A stretch of 64,000 bases of DNA from Bradyrhizobium sp. CCGB01 (GTDB taxonomy: Bacteria; Pseudomonadota; Alphaproteobacteria; Rhizobiales; Xanthobacteraceae). Below are positions 34,567-43,689 of the stretch, in pieces. The number at the start of each line of letters is the position of its first letter. The stretch's first letter is position 1. The stretch lies in the NCBI RefSeq assembly GCF_024199795.1, contig NZ_JANADK010000001.1, forward strand, positions 2,790,001 through 2,854,000, written 5' to 3'. A program made the translations under genes and the position numbers. The notes under the pieces are model-generated. The model did not search any database. It saw only the letters and a list, made by a program, of their open reading frames with translations, and was not told the DNA's origin.

Positions 34567-34740
34567 ATGCTGGAAGAGAAGCTCACGGAATCCATCATCG
34601 GCGAACTCAAGCGTCAGGCTGCCAACCGTCCGCAATCGTTGAAAGTCGAGGGCTCTTCCGAAGAGCTGGTCGTCAACGGCAAGATCAATCTCGCCGAGCT
34701 GGTGATGGTGATCGCCGGTTCGGTCGCTGGCGGACCGTAG
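34567..34740 (+). CDS. Small hypothetical protein (57 aa)
   Basis: GAGGAG precedes ATG 34,567. The product starts MLEEKLTESIIGELKRQAAN and contains LVVNGKINLAELVMVIAGSV. A helix followed by two strands is likely. Unknown family; in a run with its neighbours, 22 bases after the copper-type gene. Confidence 0.65.
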   Translation: MLEEKLTESIIGELKRQAANRPQSLKVEGSSEELVVNGKINLAELVMVIAGSVAGGP

Positions 34741-34776
34741 CACTGCTGCAGCACCATCCAGACGAGGGCCGAACCG

Positions 34777-34992
34777 ATGTACGCGCTGTTCGAAGGCAAC
34801 AAGCAGATCGGCGATCCCTTCCCCTCCGAGAAGGAGGTGTGGGAAGCCGCATTGATCGAGGGACTGGTCACCGACGTTCCCGTTGCGGACGAGGAAGGCG
34901 GCCAGCTTCTCCCCAAGGGGTATCACGTCGCGCGGGTGGAGGAGACCTGCGAGCCGCAACCGGACTGGAAGCTGCCGCGCGAAATCTCGTGA
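34777..34992 (+). CDS. Small hypothetical protein (71 aa)
   Basis: GAGGG upstream of ATG 34,777. The product starts MYALFEGNKQIGDPFPSEKE and has a YHVARVEE segment. Acidic, no signal peptide; I know similar short proteins from Bradyrhizobium stress clusters but no function. 36 bases after the 57-residue gene. Confidence 0.65.
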   Translation: MYALFEGNKQIGDPFPSEKEVWEAALIEGLVTDVPVADEEGGQLLPKGYHVARVEETCEPQPDWKLPREIS

Positions 34993-35095
34993 GGCTCCCG
35001 CCTCCGTGCCCGTTCGACCGTCGGCGCCTGCTGCGCGGCGGTGGCGCGTGAACGCAACCGCGCGCGGAGATTTCCGTTGAGGACTCCGGCGGTCG

Positions 35096-35118
35096 TCAAT
35101 ACCATGGCAAGGTATTGA
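35096..35118. promoter_or_regulatory. Inverted repeat before the LacI gene
   Basis: TCAATACC (35,096-35,103) and GGTATTGA (35,111-35,118) form a perfect 8-bp dyad with a 7-base centre, 29 bases before the LacI start. It could be an operator for autoregulation. It does not resemble the operator at 36,277. Confidence 0.35.
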
Positions 35119-35147
35119 TCAAACGAGCATTCGACCGAAGTGGCGGG

Positions 35148-36203
35148 ATGGTAGCAGGTTCAAAGAGGGCGCGCGGAGGCAGCGGCCGCGTCAAGCTCGA
35201 GGAGGTCGCCCGCAAGGCCAATGTCTCGACCGCGACCGTCTCGCGCGCCTTCAACGAGCCCGACAAGGTCTCCGAAGAGGTCAGGCTGCGGGTCAAGGAC
35301 GCCGCCCGCGCGCTGAATTGGATTCCGAATGCGGCCGGACGGGCGCTGGCCTCGAGCCGGACGCATATCGCCGGCGCCATCATCCCGACCCTGGACGACG
35401 AAATCTTCGCCCACCAGATCAGCGGCATGCAGACCGTTTTCAGCGAACGCGGCTTCACGCTGTTCCTGGGCTGCTCGAACTATGATCCGGACGAGGGCCT
35501 GAGGCAGGCCGAAGCCATGCTTGCGCGCGGTGTGGAAGCACTTGCCGTGGTCGGTGAAAATCATCCACCCGAGCTTTTCGACGCGCTCAACTCGCGCGGC
35601 ATTCCCTATGTCGTGACCTACTCCTACAACAAGCTGTCGTCGCATCCGTGCATCGGCTTCGACAATCGCGCCGCGTTCAGCCGCATGACCGAGCATCTGC
35701 TGTCTCTTCGCCATCGCCGGTTTGCCGCCATCTTTCAGCCGGACACCAACAACGACCGCGTGAAGGAAAGGCTTCGCGGCATCCGCGAAGCGCTCGCGGC
35801 CGCGGGATTGGAAATCGCGGCGCAGGACCTGATGATGGGCCCCTCGACGCTGGAGTTCGGGGCGGCCAGTTTTGCCAGATTGATGACGCAGGCGGCCGGC
35901 GTTCGGCCGACCGCGATCGTCTGCGGCAACGACAATCTCGCGCTCGGTGCGTTGATGGCTGCGCGGGAGCTTGGCCTCGACGCACCTGCGGATTTTTCGA
36001 TCACCGGATTCGACGATCTTGCGATTTCATCGCGCTTTGCTCCCAGGCTCACGACGATGAAGGTCGACAATCAGCAGATCGGCATCCTCGCGGCCAACGA
36101 GCTGCTCGCCGTGATCGCGGGCCGGCAAGCGCACGCGCAGTCCCGGGAAGTCGTGCCTGTTCTGAAGATCCGCGAGAGCGCTGGCGAGGCCAAAGCCCGC
36201 TGA
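35148..36203 (+). CDS. LacI-family repressor
   Basis: A 351-residue protein from ATG 35,148; a TTG at 35,115 would add 11 residues. The helix-turn-helix is KLEEVARKANVSTATVSRAF, followed by the hinge helix NAAGRALASSR that opens the minor groove. The sugar-binding core has the usual ITGFDDLAISSRFAPRLTTM near the end. It is followed at 36,277 by a textbook LacI-type palindrome in the promoter of the binding-protein gene, which is its likely target. Confidence 0.9.
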   Translation: MVAGSKRARGGSGRVKLEEVARKANVSTATVSRAFNEPDKVSEEVRLRVKDAARALNWIPNAAGRALASSRTHIAGAIIPTLDDEIFAHQISGMQTVFSERGFTLFLGCSNYDPDEGLRQAEAMLARGVEALAVVGENHPPELFDALNSRGIPYVVTYSYNKLSSHPCIGFDNRAAFSRMTEHLLSLRHRRFAAIFQPDTNNDRVKERLRGIREALAAAGLEIAAQDLMMGPSTLEFGAASFARLMTQAAGVRPTAIVCGNDNLALGALMAARELGLDAPADFSITGFDDLAISSRFAPRLTTMKVDNQQIGILAANELLAVIAGRQAHAQSREVVPVLKIRESAGEAKAR

Positions 36204-36264
36204 TTCCTTACGGTAGATGACGGCCGTCCTTCGATAGCACGCATGGTCGGCGCAAGAGGGCTGC

Positions 36265-36293
36265 TTGACTCCTGGCATGTAAGCGCTTACATA
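36265..36293 (+). promoter_or_regulatory. Promoter of the sugar-binding protein gene
   Basis: TTGACT (36,265-36,270), 17-base spacer, TACATA (36,288-36,293): a near-consensus sigma-70 site. The LacI operator covers its spacer and -10, so binding would block polymerase. Confidence 0.7.
36277..36292. promoter_or_regulatory. LacI-type operator
   Basis: ATGTAAGCGCTTACAT is a perfect 16-base palindrome with the central CG typical of LacI/GalR sites. It lies 71 bases before the binding-protein start and 74 after the LacI gene's stop. Confidence 0.78.
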
Positions 36294-36363
36294 GCGCCCG
36301 TTTTAAACGCCATGAGAGCAACCGGCGGGCTCCTCGCCGGGATGGGACGGAGAGGAAACGACA

Positions 36364-37761
36364 ATGCGCGATAGCCTTTTGCGGTGGGCCAGAAACTGTT
36401 CGATGGCGGCCTCGCTGCTGTTGCCCGTGATGGGAGCGGCGAGCCCCGCGGCCGCCGAGGAGAAGCTCGTCGTCTGGTGGAACAAGGGCTACTACAAGGC
36501 CGAGGAAGACGCGCTGCTCGACGTCATCAAGAAGTTCGAGGCCAAGACCGGGGTCAAGGTCGAGCTGTCGCAATATGCGACGCAGGACATGATGCCGAAG
36601 CTGGTGGCCGCGCTCGATGCCGGCAGTCCGCCCGACGTCACCTATGCGGACACCTACCATTTCCAGGGCGCCGGCAAGTGGGCGTCCGAAGGCAAGCTGG
36701 TCGATCTCACCTCGGTCCTCGCGCCGATCAAGGGCGAGTTCTCCCCGCAGTCGCTCGAAACGGTCATGCTGTACAACGACAAGACCAAGGCGAAGGCCTA
36801 CTACGCCTTCCCGCTGAAGCAGGCGACGCTGCATCTGCACTATTGGAAGGACATGCTCGAGGAGGGAGGTCTCAAGGAGACCGACATCCCGAAGGACTGG
36901 AACGGCTTCTGGTCGTTCTGGTGCGACAAGGCGCAGCCGGCGGTGCGCAAGGCATCCGGCAAGCGCATCTACGGCATCGGCCATCCCATGGGCGTCGACG
37001 CCACCGACAGCTTCATCTCGTTCCTGGTGTTCATGGATGCCTACAACGTCGTGCTGGTCGACGACAACGGCAAGCTCCTGGTCGACGATCCCAAGGTGAA
37101 GGCGGGTCTCGTCGCCGCCATGAAGGACTATGTCGAGATCGCCGCGAAGGGCTGCACGCCGCAATCGGCGACGAGCTGGAAGGATCCCGACAACAACGTC
37201 GCCTTCCACAACAAGACGACCATCATGACGCACAATTCGACGGTCTCGCTTCCCGGCAAATGGCTCGACGATTCCAGCAACGAGACGCTGACCGCCGAGC
37301 AGCGCGACGAAGCCAAGAAGAACTATTCCGAGCGCATCCGCACCATGGTCTGGCCCAACAAGCCGGATGGCACGCCGGTTCACACCCGCGCGTCCGTGGT
37401 GGTCGGCCTGATCTTCGAGCAGGCCAAGAACAAGGATCGCGCCAAGGAGTTCGTCTCGTTCCTGCTGCGCGATGAGAACCTCCAGCCCTATATCGAAGGC
37501 GCGCTCGGCCGCTGGTTTCCGGTCAAGACGTCGGCACAGAAGTCCGCCTTCTGGGATGGCGACGTTCATCGCCGCGCGGTGCGCGACCAGTTCTTCGCCG
37601 GCGTCGGCGGCTACGAGATGAGCAAGAACTACAAGTTCACCACGCTCAACAACGAGAACGTCTGGATGAAGGCGGTCAACGCCATCGTCACCAACAAGGT
37701 GCCGGTCGACAAGGCCGTCGACGACATGATCGCGCGCATCAAGGAAGTGGCCGGCAACTGA
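36364..37761 (+). CDS. ABC sugar (carbohydrate) substrate-binding protein, CUT1 type
   Basis: A 465-residue periplasmic protein; GAGAGGAAACGACA before the ATG. The signal peptide ends around LLPVMGAASPAAA-EEK. The mature start KLVVWWNKGYYKAEEDALLD and VIKKFEAKTGVKVELSQYAT is typical of family-1 sugar-binding proteins (MalE-like). It captures a sugar or sugar acid for an ABC importer, but no permease or ATPase gene lies next to it in this window, so it is an orphan or uses another importer. Controlled by the LacI operator just upstream. Confidence 0.9.
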   Translation: MRDSLLRWARNCSMAASLLLPVMGAASPAAAEEKLVVWWNKGYYKAEEDALLDVIKKFEAKTGVKVELSQYATQDMMPKLVAALDAGSPPDVTYADTYHFQGAGKWASEGKLVDLTSVLAPIKGEFSPQSLETVMLYNDKTKAKAYYAFPLKQATLHLHYWKDMLEEGGLKETDIPKDWNGFWSFWCDKAQPAVRKASGKRIYGIGHPMGVDATDSFISFLVFMDAYNVVLVDDNGKLLVDDPKVKAGLVAAMKDYVEIAAKGCTPQSATSWKDPDNNVAFHNKTTIMTHNSTVSLPGKWLDDSSNETLTAEQRDEAKKNYSERIRTMVWPNKPDGTPVHTRASVVVGLIFEQAKNKDRAKEFVSFLLRDENLQPYIEGALGRWFPVKTSAQKSAFWDGDVHRRAVRDQFFAGVGGYEMSKNYKFTTLNNENVWMKAVNAIVTNKVPVDKAVDDMIARIKEVAGN

Positions 37762-37853
37762 TCGCCAGCCACGCATGTTACGCTCACGCGTCGCAGGACG
37801 CGTGAGCGGCAGGCTCCTGCCTGTCAATGATTTCAACGCCTGGGAGCCGAGCT

Positions 37854-38789
37854 GTGACTGCAACCATCAAGGGCATCATTCCGGTGATGCTGACGCCGTT
37901 CACCGAAGCCGACGCGATCGACTATGCCGGCCTCGAAAAGCTGATCGAATGGTACATTGCCAATGGTGCGGATGCGCTGTTCGCGGTGGCCCAGTCGAGC
38001 GAGATGCAGTTTTTGAGCCTGGAGGAGCGCGTCGCGCTGGCGCGCTTCGTGGTGCGGCAGGCGGCGGGCCGGGTGCCTGTCATCGCGTCGGGCCATGTCA
38101 GCGAATCCCGCGACGATCAGGTGGCCGAGCTGACCTCGATCGCCAAGACCGGCGTGGACGGATTGGTGCTGGTGACGAACCGGTTCGATCCGAAGGGGCA
38201 GGGCGGCCCCGTCTTCATGGACAATCTGCGCAGCCTGCTCGCTGCGCTGCCCACTGATCTCCCGCTTGGCCTTTACGAGTGCCCCGCGCCGTTCCGCCGG
38301 CTCCTGTCCGACGACGAGCTGAAGTTCTGCGCCGGAAGCGGACGCTTCGCGATCCTCAAGGACGTGTCCTGCGACCTCGACACCGTGAAGCGTCGCGTGG
38401 CGCTGACCAAAGGCTCGTCGCTTGCGATCGTCAACGCCAATGCGGCGATCGCCTTCGACGCCATGAAGTCAGGATCTGCCGGCTTCACCGGCGTGTTCAC
38501 GAACTTCCACCCCGACCTCTACAAATGGCTGCTCACCGACAGCTCCAGGCATCCCGCACTGGCGGACGAGCTCTCCGTCTATCTCGCACTCGCGGCGATG
38601 GCCGAGCCGATGGGATACCCCAAGCTGGCAAAACTGTACCATCAGCGGCTCGGCACGTTCGCGTCCATCCGCAGCCGGGCCGTCGATTTCGACATCCGCG
38701 AGCGCTTCTGGGCGCTGGACGCGCTGCTCGACAAGATCGAGCAGGGGCAGGCGAGCTTCCGCGCCAGGATTGCGGCCGCGCGCCGCTAG
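37854..38789 (+). CDS. DapA-family (N-acetylneuraminate lyase/dihydrodipicolinate synthase) aldolase
   Basis: A 311-residue TIM barrel from GTG 37,854 (GGGAG upstream; an ATG 27 bases earlier is less well placed). Tyr141 (LYECPAPF) and Schiff-base Lys169 (FAILKDVS) are in place. VTATIKGIIPVMLTPFTEAD is the usual opening. In this setting it probably cleaves or dehydrates a keto-sugar acid rather than making lysine. It follows the sugar-binding protein by 92 bases and is likely in the same operon. Its stop overlaps the convergent M20 gene by four bases. Confidence 0.87.
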   Translation: MTATIKGIIPVMLTPFTEADAIDYAGLEKLIEWYIANGADALFAVAQSSEMQFLSLEERVALARFVVRQAAGRVPVIASGHVSESRDDQVAELTSIAKTGVDGLVLVTNRFDPKGQGGPVFMDNLRSLLAALPTDLPLGLYECPAPFRRLLSDDELKFCAGSGRFAILKDVSCDLDTVKRRVALTKGSSLAIVNANAAIAFDAMKSGSAGFTGVFTNFHPDLYKWLLTDSSRHPALADELSVYLALAAMAEPMGYPKLAKLYHQRLGTFASIRSRAVDFDIRERFWALDALLDKIEQGQASFRARIAAARR

Positions 38790-39952
38790 TTCGACGCCAG
38801 CGCTGCCTTGGCGACCTCGGCCATCCAGCTCGATGCGACCGGCAAGATCGCGTCGTTGAAATCGTAGCGCGGGCCGTGCAGCTCGGCGCCGTCGCGCAAT
38901 TCACCGTTGCCGATCCAGACGAAGGCGCCGGGGCGCTGCTTGAGGTAGAAGGCAAAATCCTCGCCGGCCATGCTGGGCGCGAGGTCGCGGCGAACTGGCG
39001 CCTGCACCTTCCCCGCGGCGAGGCGCGCGAGGCCCGCCTCATCAGGCGTATTGGTCACCACGCCGACGCCCATCACGATCTCGGGCGTGACCTTGACGCC
39101 GAAGGTCGTCGCGATCCCGGCGCAAATCTCGCCGATCCGCTTCACGATCATGTCCTTCACAGCCTCGCGATGGTGGCGCAGCGTGCCGCGGATCGTGACG
39201 CGGCCGGCGACCTGGTTGGGCGCGGTGCCGCCGTCGATCGTGCACAGCGACAACACGGCGGTGTCGAGCGGATCGACGCTGCGCGACACGATCGATTGCA
39301 TGGCGACGATCAGGTGCCCCGCCGCCATCACCGGATCGCGCGTCAGATGCGGCATGCCGGCGTGACCGGCATGGCCGTCGATGGTGATGGTGACGCGGCC
39401 GCCGGAGGCCATGACGACGCCGTCATGGACCGCGATCGTGCCGGCCGCCAGGCCCGGCCAGTTGTGAAAGCCGAACACCTGATCCATCGGAAAGCGCTCG
39501 AACAGCCCGGCTGCGACCATCGCGCGCGAGCCGCCATAGCCTTCCTCGGCCGGCTGGAAGATGAAATCGACGGTGCCGCTCCAGCTCGCGTCGGCGGCGA
39601 GCAATGCGGCGGCGCCGAGCAGCGAGGCGGTGTGCCCGTCATGGCCGCAGGCATGCATCACGCCGGGAGTTTTCGACGCGTAGGCAAGGCCCGTATCCTC
39701 GGTGATCGGCAGCGCATCCATGTCGGCGCGGAGGCCGACGCGGCTCTGCGCATGGCCGCGCGTCAAGGTCGCGACGATGCCGTGGCCCCCGATACCGGCC
39801 TCAAAGGGAATGCCGAGCTCGGTAAGCTTCTCCTGCACGAAGGCAGAGGTCTCCTTCTCCTGGAGCGACAGTTCGGGATGCGCATGCAGATGCCGGCGCC
39901 ATTGGGTCAGTTTCTGGTGCAGCTCGGGGGTCAAGGCGGGCATCTTTCGCAT
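38786..39952 (-). CDS. M20D-family amidohydrolase
   Basis: A 388-residue zinc hydrolase, normal length. Metal ligands appear in HACGHDGHTASL and the Glu pair in QPAEEGYGG; LRADMDALPI is the family's first Asp. It should remove an acyl or amino-acid group from an amide (IAA-amino acid hydrolase/hippurate hydrolase type). Cytoplasmic, no signal peptide. It is tail-to-tail with the DapA-like gene and 73 bases before the next minus-strand gene. Confidence 0.9.
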   Translation of the reverse strand: MRKMPALTPELHQKLTQWRRHLHAHPELSLQEKETSAFVQEKLTELGIPFEAGIGGHGIVATLTRGHAQSRVGLRADMDALPITEDTGLAYASKTPGVMHACGHDGHTASLLGAAALLAADASWSGTVDFIFQPAEEGYGGSRAMVAAGLFERFPMDQVFGFHNWPGLAAGTIAVHDGVVMASGGRVTITIDGHAGHAGMPHLTRDPVMAAGHLIVAMQSIVSRSVDPLDTAVLSLCTIDGGTAPNQVAGRVTIRGTLRHHREAVKDMIVKRIGEICAGIATTFGVKVTPEIVMGVGVVTNTPDEAGLARLAAGKVQAPVRRDLAPSMAGEDFAFYLKQRPGAFVWIGNGELRDGAELHGPRYDFNDAILPVASSWMAEVAKAALASN

Positions 39953-40025
39953 GGTGTGGGCTTGTCATCACCATAGCCGATTATCCGCCCGCTGCATCAA
40001 GCCCCTCGGAATGCCTCGCGTGCAA

Positions 40026-41114
40026 TCACGGCGAAAGCTTTGCCAGCCCGTTCCAGTCGAAGCTGATGCCGTGGCCCGGGCGGTCCGGCGCGAGGGCCTT
40101 GCCGTCCTCGAGCACCAGCGGGTGCTCGATATATTTGTCCAGGCCGAAGCCGTGGGCTTCCAGATACGACCGGTTCGGGCAGGCCGCGAGCAGGTGCACG
40201 GTGATGTCGTGCGCGCCGTGGCTGGTCACCGGCAGGTTGAAGGCCTCCGCCAGCCGCGCGATCTTCATGAACGCACTGACGCCGCCGCAATTGGTGACGT
40301 CGGGCTCCGGATAGGACACGGCGCCGGCGACGATGTAGTTCTTGAACTCCCACAGCGAGCGCAGATTCTCGCCGGCCGCGATCGGCACGCCGCCGGCCTG
40401 CATGATGCGCGCGTGTCCGGCGACATCGTCGGGAATGATCGGCTCCTCGAGCCAGGTGAGATCATGGGGAACGAAGGCGCGGGCGGCGCGGATCGCTTCC
40501 TCGACCGTCCATTTCATGTTGGCGTCCGCCATCAGCGGAAAACCGTCGCCGAGATGCTTTCGCATCGCCGCAACGCGCGCGACGTCGGATTTGAGGTCCG
40601 GCCGGCCGACCTTCATCTTGATGGCGCGAAAACCCTTGGCGAGATTGCCGTCGGTCTGTTTCAGCAGCGCCTCGACCGAGAGATCGAGGTCGATGCCGCC
40701 GGCGTAACACGGCACGCGCGCATCGAAGCCGCCGAGCAACTGGTACAGCGGCAGTTTCGCGCGCCGCGCTTTCAGGTCCCACAGTGCGATGTCGAGCGCG
40801 GACAGTGCCAGCACCGCCGGCCCGCCGCGTCCGCCATAATGCAGGCCCCACCAGACATGATGCCAGATCGCCTCGGTGTCGTCGGCCTCGCGGCCCTCGA
40901 CCAGCGGCGGGATCTCGCGCTTCAGGATGTCGGCGACCGCGCCGCCATTGCGCCCCACGGTATAGGTGTAGCCGACGCCCTCGGCGCCATCGGCATCGCG
41001 GATGCGGCAGGTGATCAGCTCGAATGCCGCGATCTCGCCATGGGTGGAGTCGGAGAGCGTGACGGGGAGGGGGATCCGGTAGAGTGCGGATTCGATCGTC
41101 GCGATGCGTGCCAT
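40026..41114 (-). CDS. Enolase-superfamily enzyme, mandelate racemase type
   Basis: A 362-residue protein from ATG 41,114 (GGGAGGCCAC upstream). Catalytic residues are in place: Lys166/Lys168 (AIKMKVG), metal ligands Asp197, Glu223 and Glu249, and His299 (TSHGAHD). This is the mandelate-racemase/sugar-acid-dehydratase arrangement: proton abstraction next to a carboxylate. With the binding protein and the DapA-type aldolase it would fit a sugar-acid dehydration and cleavage route; the substrate is inferred only in class. Confidence 0.9.
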   Translation of the reverse strand: MARIATIESALYRIPLPVTLSDSTHGEIAAFELITCRIRDADGAEGVGYTYTVGRNGGAVADILKREIPPLVEGREADDTEAIWHHVWWGLHYGGRGGPAVLALSALDIALWDLKARRAKLPLYQLLGGFDARVPCYAGGIDLDLSVEALLKQTDGNLAKGFRAIKMKVGRPDLKSDVARVAAMRKHLGDGFPLMADANMKWTVEEAIRAARAFVPHDLTWLEEPIIPDDVAGHARIMQAGGVPIAAGENLRSLWEFKNYIVAGAVSYPEPDVTNCGGVSAFMKIARLAEAFNLPVTSHGAHDITVHLLAACPNRSYLEAHGFGLDKYIEHPLVLEDGKALAPDRPGHGISFDWNGLAKLSP

Positions 41115-41150
41115 GTGGCCTCCCTGTTTTTTCTTTTTTGTTTCGTCGTC

Positions 41151-41212
41151 CGTAGGGTGGGTTACGCCGAGCCGATGCACTTCGTGCATCTGCAGGGCTA
41201 ACCCACCCTACG
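41151..41212. repeat. REP-like palindromic repeat
   Basis: CGTAGGGTGGGTTA (41,151-41,164) and TAACCCACCCTACG (41,199-41,212) are perfect inverted copies. The loop contains a second hairpin, GATGCAC-TTC-GTGCATC. I know the GTAGGGTGGGTTA unit as a dispersed repeat of rhizobial genomes. It lies between two same-strand genes and may act as a terminator. Confidence 0.75.
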
Positions 41213-41215
41213 AGA

Positions 41216-42409
41216 TCACCGCATCGTCGCGAGCTGCACGGCGAGCGCGCAGGCGCGGTCGTATTCGTCGAGGTTGATCCATTCGTCGATCGTGTGCGCC
41301 TCGTTCTGGCCGGCGCCGAAGGTCACGGTCGGAACGCCGTGGCGCACCATCCAGTTGGCATCGAGGCCGCCATTGGCGGTGCGGACGTTCGGCGTGCCGC
41401 CGACCGCGGACACCGCTTCGACCGCGCGCTTGATGACGGGCTGGCTGTCCTTCATGCGGAACGGGAAATAGTCGGTCTCGGCCTTGAACTTGACCTTGCC
41501 GGACTTGCCTTGCGCGTTCGTCACCTTCTTGGCCGCCTTCTCGAACGCGGCCTTGTAGGCTTTCGTGATCTCCTTGAAGAACTTTCCGTCATGGCTCCGG
41601 CTTTCGCCGCGCACATGCACGTAGTCGGTGACGACGTTGGTGGCATCGCCGGCCGGGCGGCCCTCGCCGCCGGTGACGGGGCCGACATTGCTAGTGCCCT
41701 GCCGCTTGCCCTTCACCACCTTGCCGAACCAGCCGCCGGCTTTCACGTCAGCGAGCGCGAGCGCCATGATCATGGTCGAGGAGATGCCGCGCTCCGGCGC
41801 GACGCCGGCATGCGAGGCGCGGCCCATGATCTCGACGGTCCAGCGGTCCGCGCCGACGGCGCCGATGATGACGTTGGAGGCCGAGCCGCCGTCATAGTTG
41901 AAGGCCATCACCGGTGAGCCCAGCTCGTCCAGCTTGACGTGGCGTGCGCCGTAGAGCCCGCTCTCCTCGCGCACGCAGAACAGCAGCGTGATCGGGGGAT
42001 GGTCGAGCTTCTGCTTTTCGAGCTCGGCGGCCAGCGTCACCAGCACGCCGCAGCCGCAGCGGTTGTCGCCGCCGAGCGCGGTCTTGGCCTCGTTGACGAT
42101 CTTGCGGCCGGATTTCTTCGGCTTGGCACCGGCGCACAGCGGCACGGTGTCCATGTGGGTCATGAACATGATGCGCGGCTGGTTGTGCAGCGCGCCGCGG
42201 CCGGGCAGGTCGACGATGAGGTTGCCGGTCTCGGTCGGCACGGGAATGCGGGTGTTGGCGTCATCGAGCCGGATCGCCTTGGCCGGCACGCCGCTCTCCT
42301 TCAGCGCGGCGGTGAGCTCACGCCCGATCGCCGCCTCCTGTCCGGTGACGCCCTCGATGGCGAGGAAGCGCATGAGGCGGTCGGTGGCGGCTTTGGTGTC
42401 GACAGGCAT
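41216..42409 (-). CDS. M20/M42-type metallopeptidase
   Basis: A 397-residue protein with MTHMDTVP, GGDNRCGCG, REESGLYGARH and NYDGG metal-site motifs of the di-zinc aminopeptidase (PepT/M42) group. It likely cleaves amino-terminal residues from small peptides in the cytoplasm. It precedes the enolase-type gene by 101 bases with the REP hairpin in between, and follows the MFS gene by 32 bases. Confidence 0.87.
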   Translation of the reverse strand: MPVDTKAATDRLMRFLAIEGVTGQEAAIGRELTAALKESGVPAKAIRLDDANTRIPVPTETGNLIVDLPGRGALHNQPRIMFMTHMDTVPLCAGAKPKKSGRKIVNEAKTALGGDNRCGCGVLVTLAAELEKQKLDHPPITLLFCVREESGLYGARHVKLDELGSPVMAFNYDGGSASNVIIGAVGADRWTVEIMGRASHAGVAPERGISSTMIMALALADVKAGGWFGKVVKGKRQGTSNVGPVTGGEGRPAGDATNVVTDYVHVRGESRSHDGKFFKEITKAYKAAFEKAAKKVTNAQGKSGKVKFKAETDYFPFRMKDSQPVIKRAVEAVSAVGGTPNVRTANGGLDANWMVRHGVPTVTFGAGQNEAHTIDEWINLDEYDRACALAVQLATMR

Positions 42410-42441
42410 GATTCATTCCTTTGGCCAATGGGCCCGCCATC

Positions 42442-43689
42442 CTATGAGCGTGGCGAGGTGTAAGCCAAGAAGATCAGCGCGCCCAATCCCAGCATGGCAG
42501 CCATGAACAGCAGCACCGCCGGCAGCCCGGCGAGCGCCGCTACCGCGCCGGTGACCGACTGCATCAGCGCCGCGCCGAGGAAGAAGGCGAGGTTGATCGC
42601 CGCGAGCGCCTTGCCCGCGGTCTGCGCGTCGACGAGTTGCCGCGACATGCCGAACAGCAGCGGCTGGGCGGACGTGGCCAGGCCGATCAGCACGAACAGC
42701 ACGAGATCGTATTGCGGCGGCATCACGGGAACGCCGAACAGCATCGAGACCGGATAGTGCGGCGCCCCGAGCGCCATCAGCGCCAGCAGCAGCGCCCCGA
42801 CCATATGCGTGCTCGCCACCAGCGCGCGGCGGCGGTTGAGCCTGCGGTCGATCATGCCGATACACAGGGGACCCGCGATCATCGCCAGCGTGAACGCGCC
42901 GAGCTGGTTGCCGGCCTCGACCCGCGACAATCCCTTGATCTCCATCAGCCATGGCCCGCCCCACAGGCCGCGCAGCACCAGCGAGGTCGCAAGCGACACC
43001 AGCGCCAGCGCGATCAGCCCGCGCAACGGCCGCGACAAGCCGAGCCTGAGCACCTCGATCATCTGCGACAGCGGCGAGGAATCGTCCTTGTGCTCGGCCG
43101 GCTGGCTCGGCACCAGCAGGAACACCGCGAGCGCCACCAGCACGCCGCCGAGCGCGGAGATCCAGAACCCGGCGCGCCAGCCGTAAGCGTCGACCACGAA
43201 GGCGAGCGGGCTCGCCGACAGCAGCATGCCGATATTGCCGATCGAGAGGATCGCGCCCGACCACAGCCCGAATCGCGCCGCCGACAATTGCTTGGCGGCG
43301 AGCGTCATCGGGCACATCAGCATGCCTGATGTCGCGATGCCGAGCAGCACCTGCCCGACCGCGAAGCTTTCCGGCCCGGTCGCAAAGCCCGACGCGATCG
43401 CGCCGATCACGGTTCCCATGAGCAGGCTCAGCGACACCGGCCGGACGCCGAAGCGATCCATCGCGGCGCCGACCGGGATCTGCGCCGCGGCAAAGGCAAA
43501 GGGATAGACCGAGGTGAGGCTCGCCAGCGCCTGCGGCTCCATGTGGAAATCCGCGGCCATCAGATCGAGGCTGACCGCGGGGATGGTGCGCAGCAAGGTC
43601 GAGAGCATGTGCCCGCAGGCCAGCGCCAGCAGCGCAAAGATCAACGCGCGGGTGCCATCGCCCGCTTCTTCCGTGGCAACCGCAGTCAT
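42442..43689 (-). CDS. MFS transporter
   Basis: A 415-residue inner-membrane protein with twelve spans, start MTAVATEEAGDGTRALIFAL. The usual signature between spans 2 and 3 appears as GAAMDRFGVRPVSLSLLMG. No close subfamily is evident; it may carry a sugar acid or peptide. It heads the minus-strand set (MFS, peptidase, enolase-type). Confidence 0.85.
   Translation of the reverse strand: MTAVATEEAGDGTRALIFALLALACGHMLSTLLRTIPAVSLDLMAADFHMEPQALASLTSVYPFAFAAAQIPVGAAMDRFGVRPVSLSLLMGTVIGAIASGFATGPESFAVGQVLLGIATSGMLMCPMTLAAKQLSAARFGLWSGAILSIGNIGMLLSASPLAFVVDAYGWRAGFWISALGGVLVALAVFLLVPSQPAEHKDDSSPLSQMIEVLRLGLSRPLRGLIALALVSLATSLVLRGLWGGPWLMEIKGLSRVEAGNQLGAFTLAMIAGPLCIGMIDRRLNRRRALVASTHMVGALLLALMALGAPHYPVSMLFGVPVMPPQYDLVLFVLIGLATSAQPLLFGMSRQLVDAQTAGKALAAINLAFFLGAALMQSVTGAVAALAGLPAVLLFMAAMLGLGALIFLAYTSPRS

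Noticed and set aside
32886..34610. 574-codon open frame on the minus strand
   Set aside because: Opposite the flavoprotein and copper-type genes, no domain, shadow composition.
36208..37863. 551-codon open frame on the minus strand
   Set aside because: Antisense of the sugar-binding protein gene, which has signal peptide and clear family motifs.
38279..39976. 565-codon open frame on the plus strand
   Set aside because: Runs over the DapA-type gene end and antisense to the M20 hydrolase, both with catalytic motifs.
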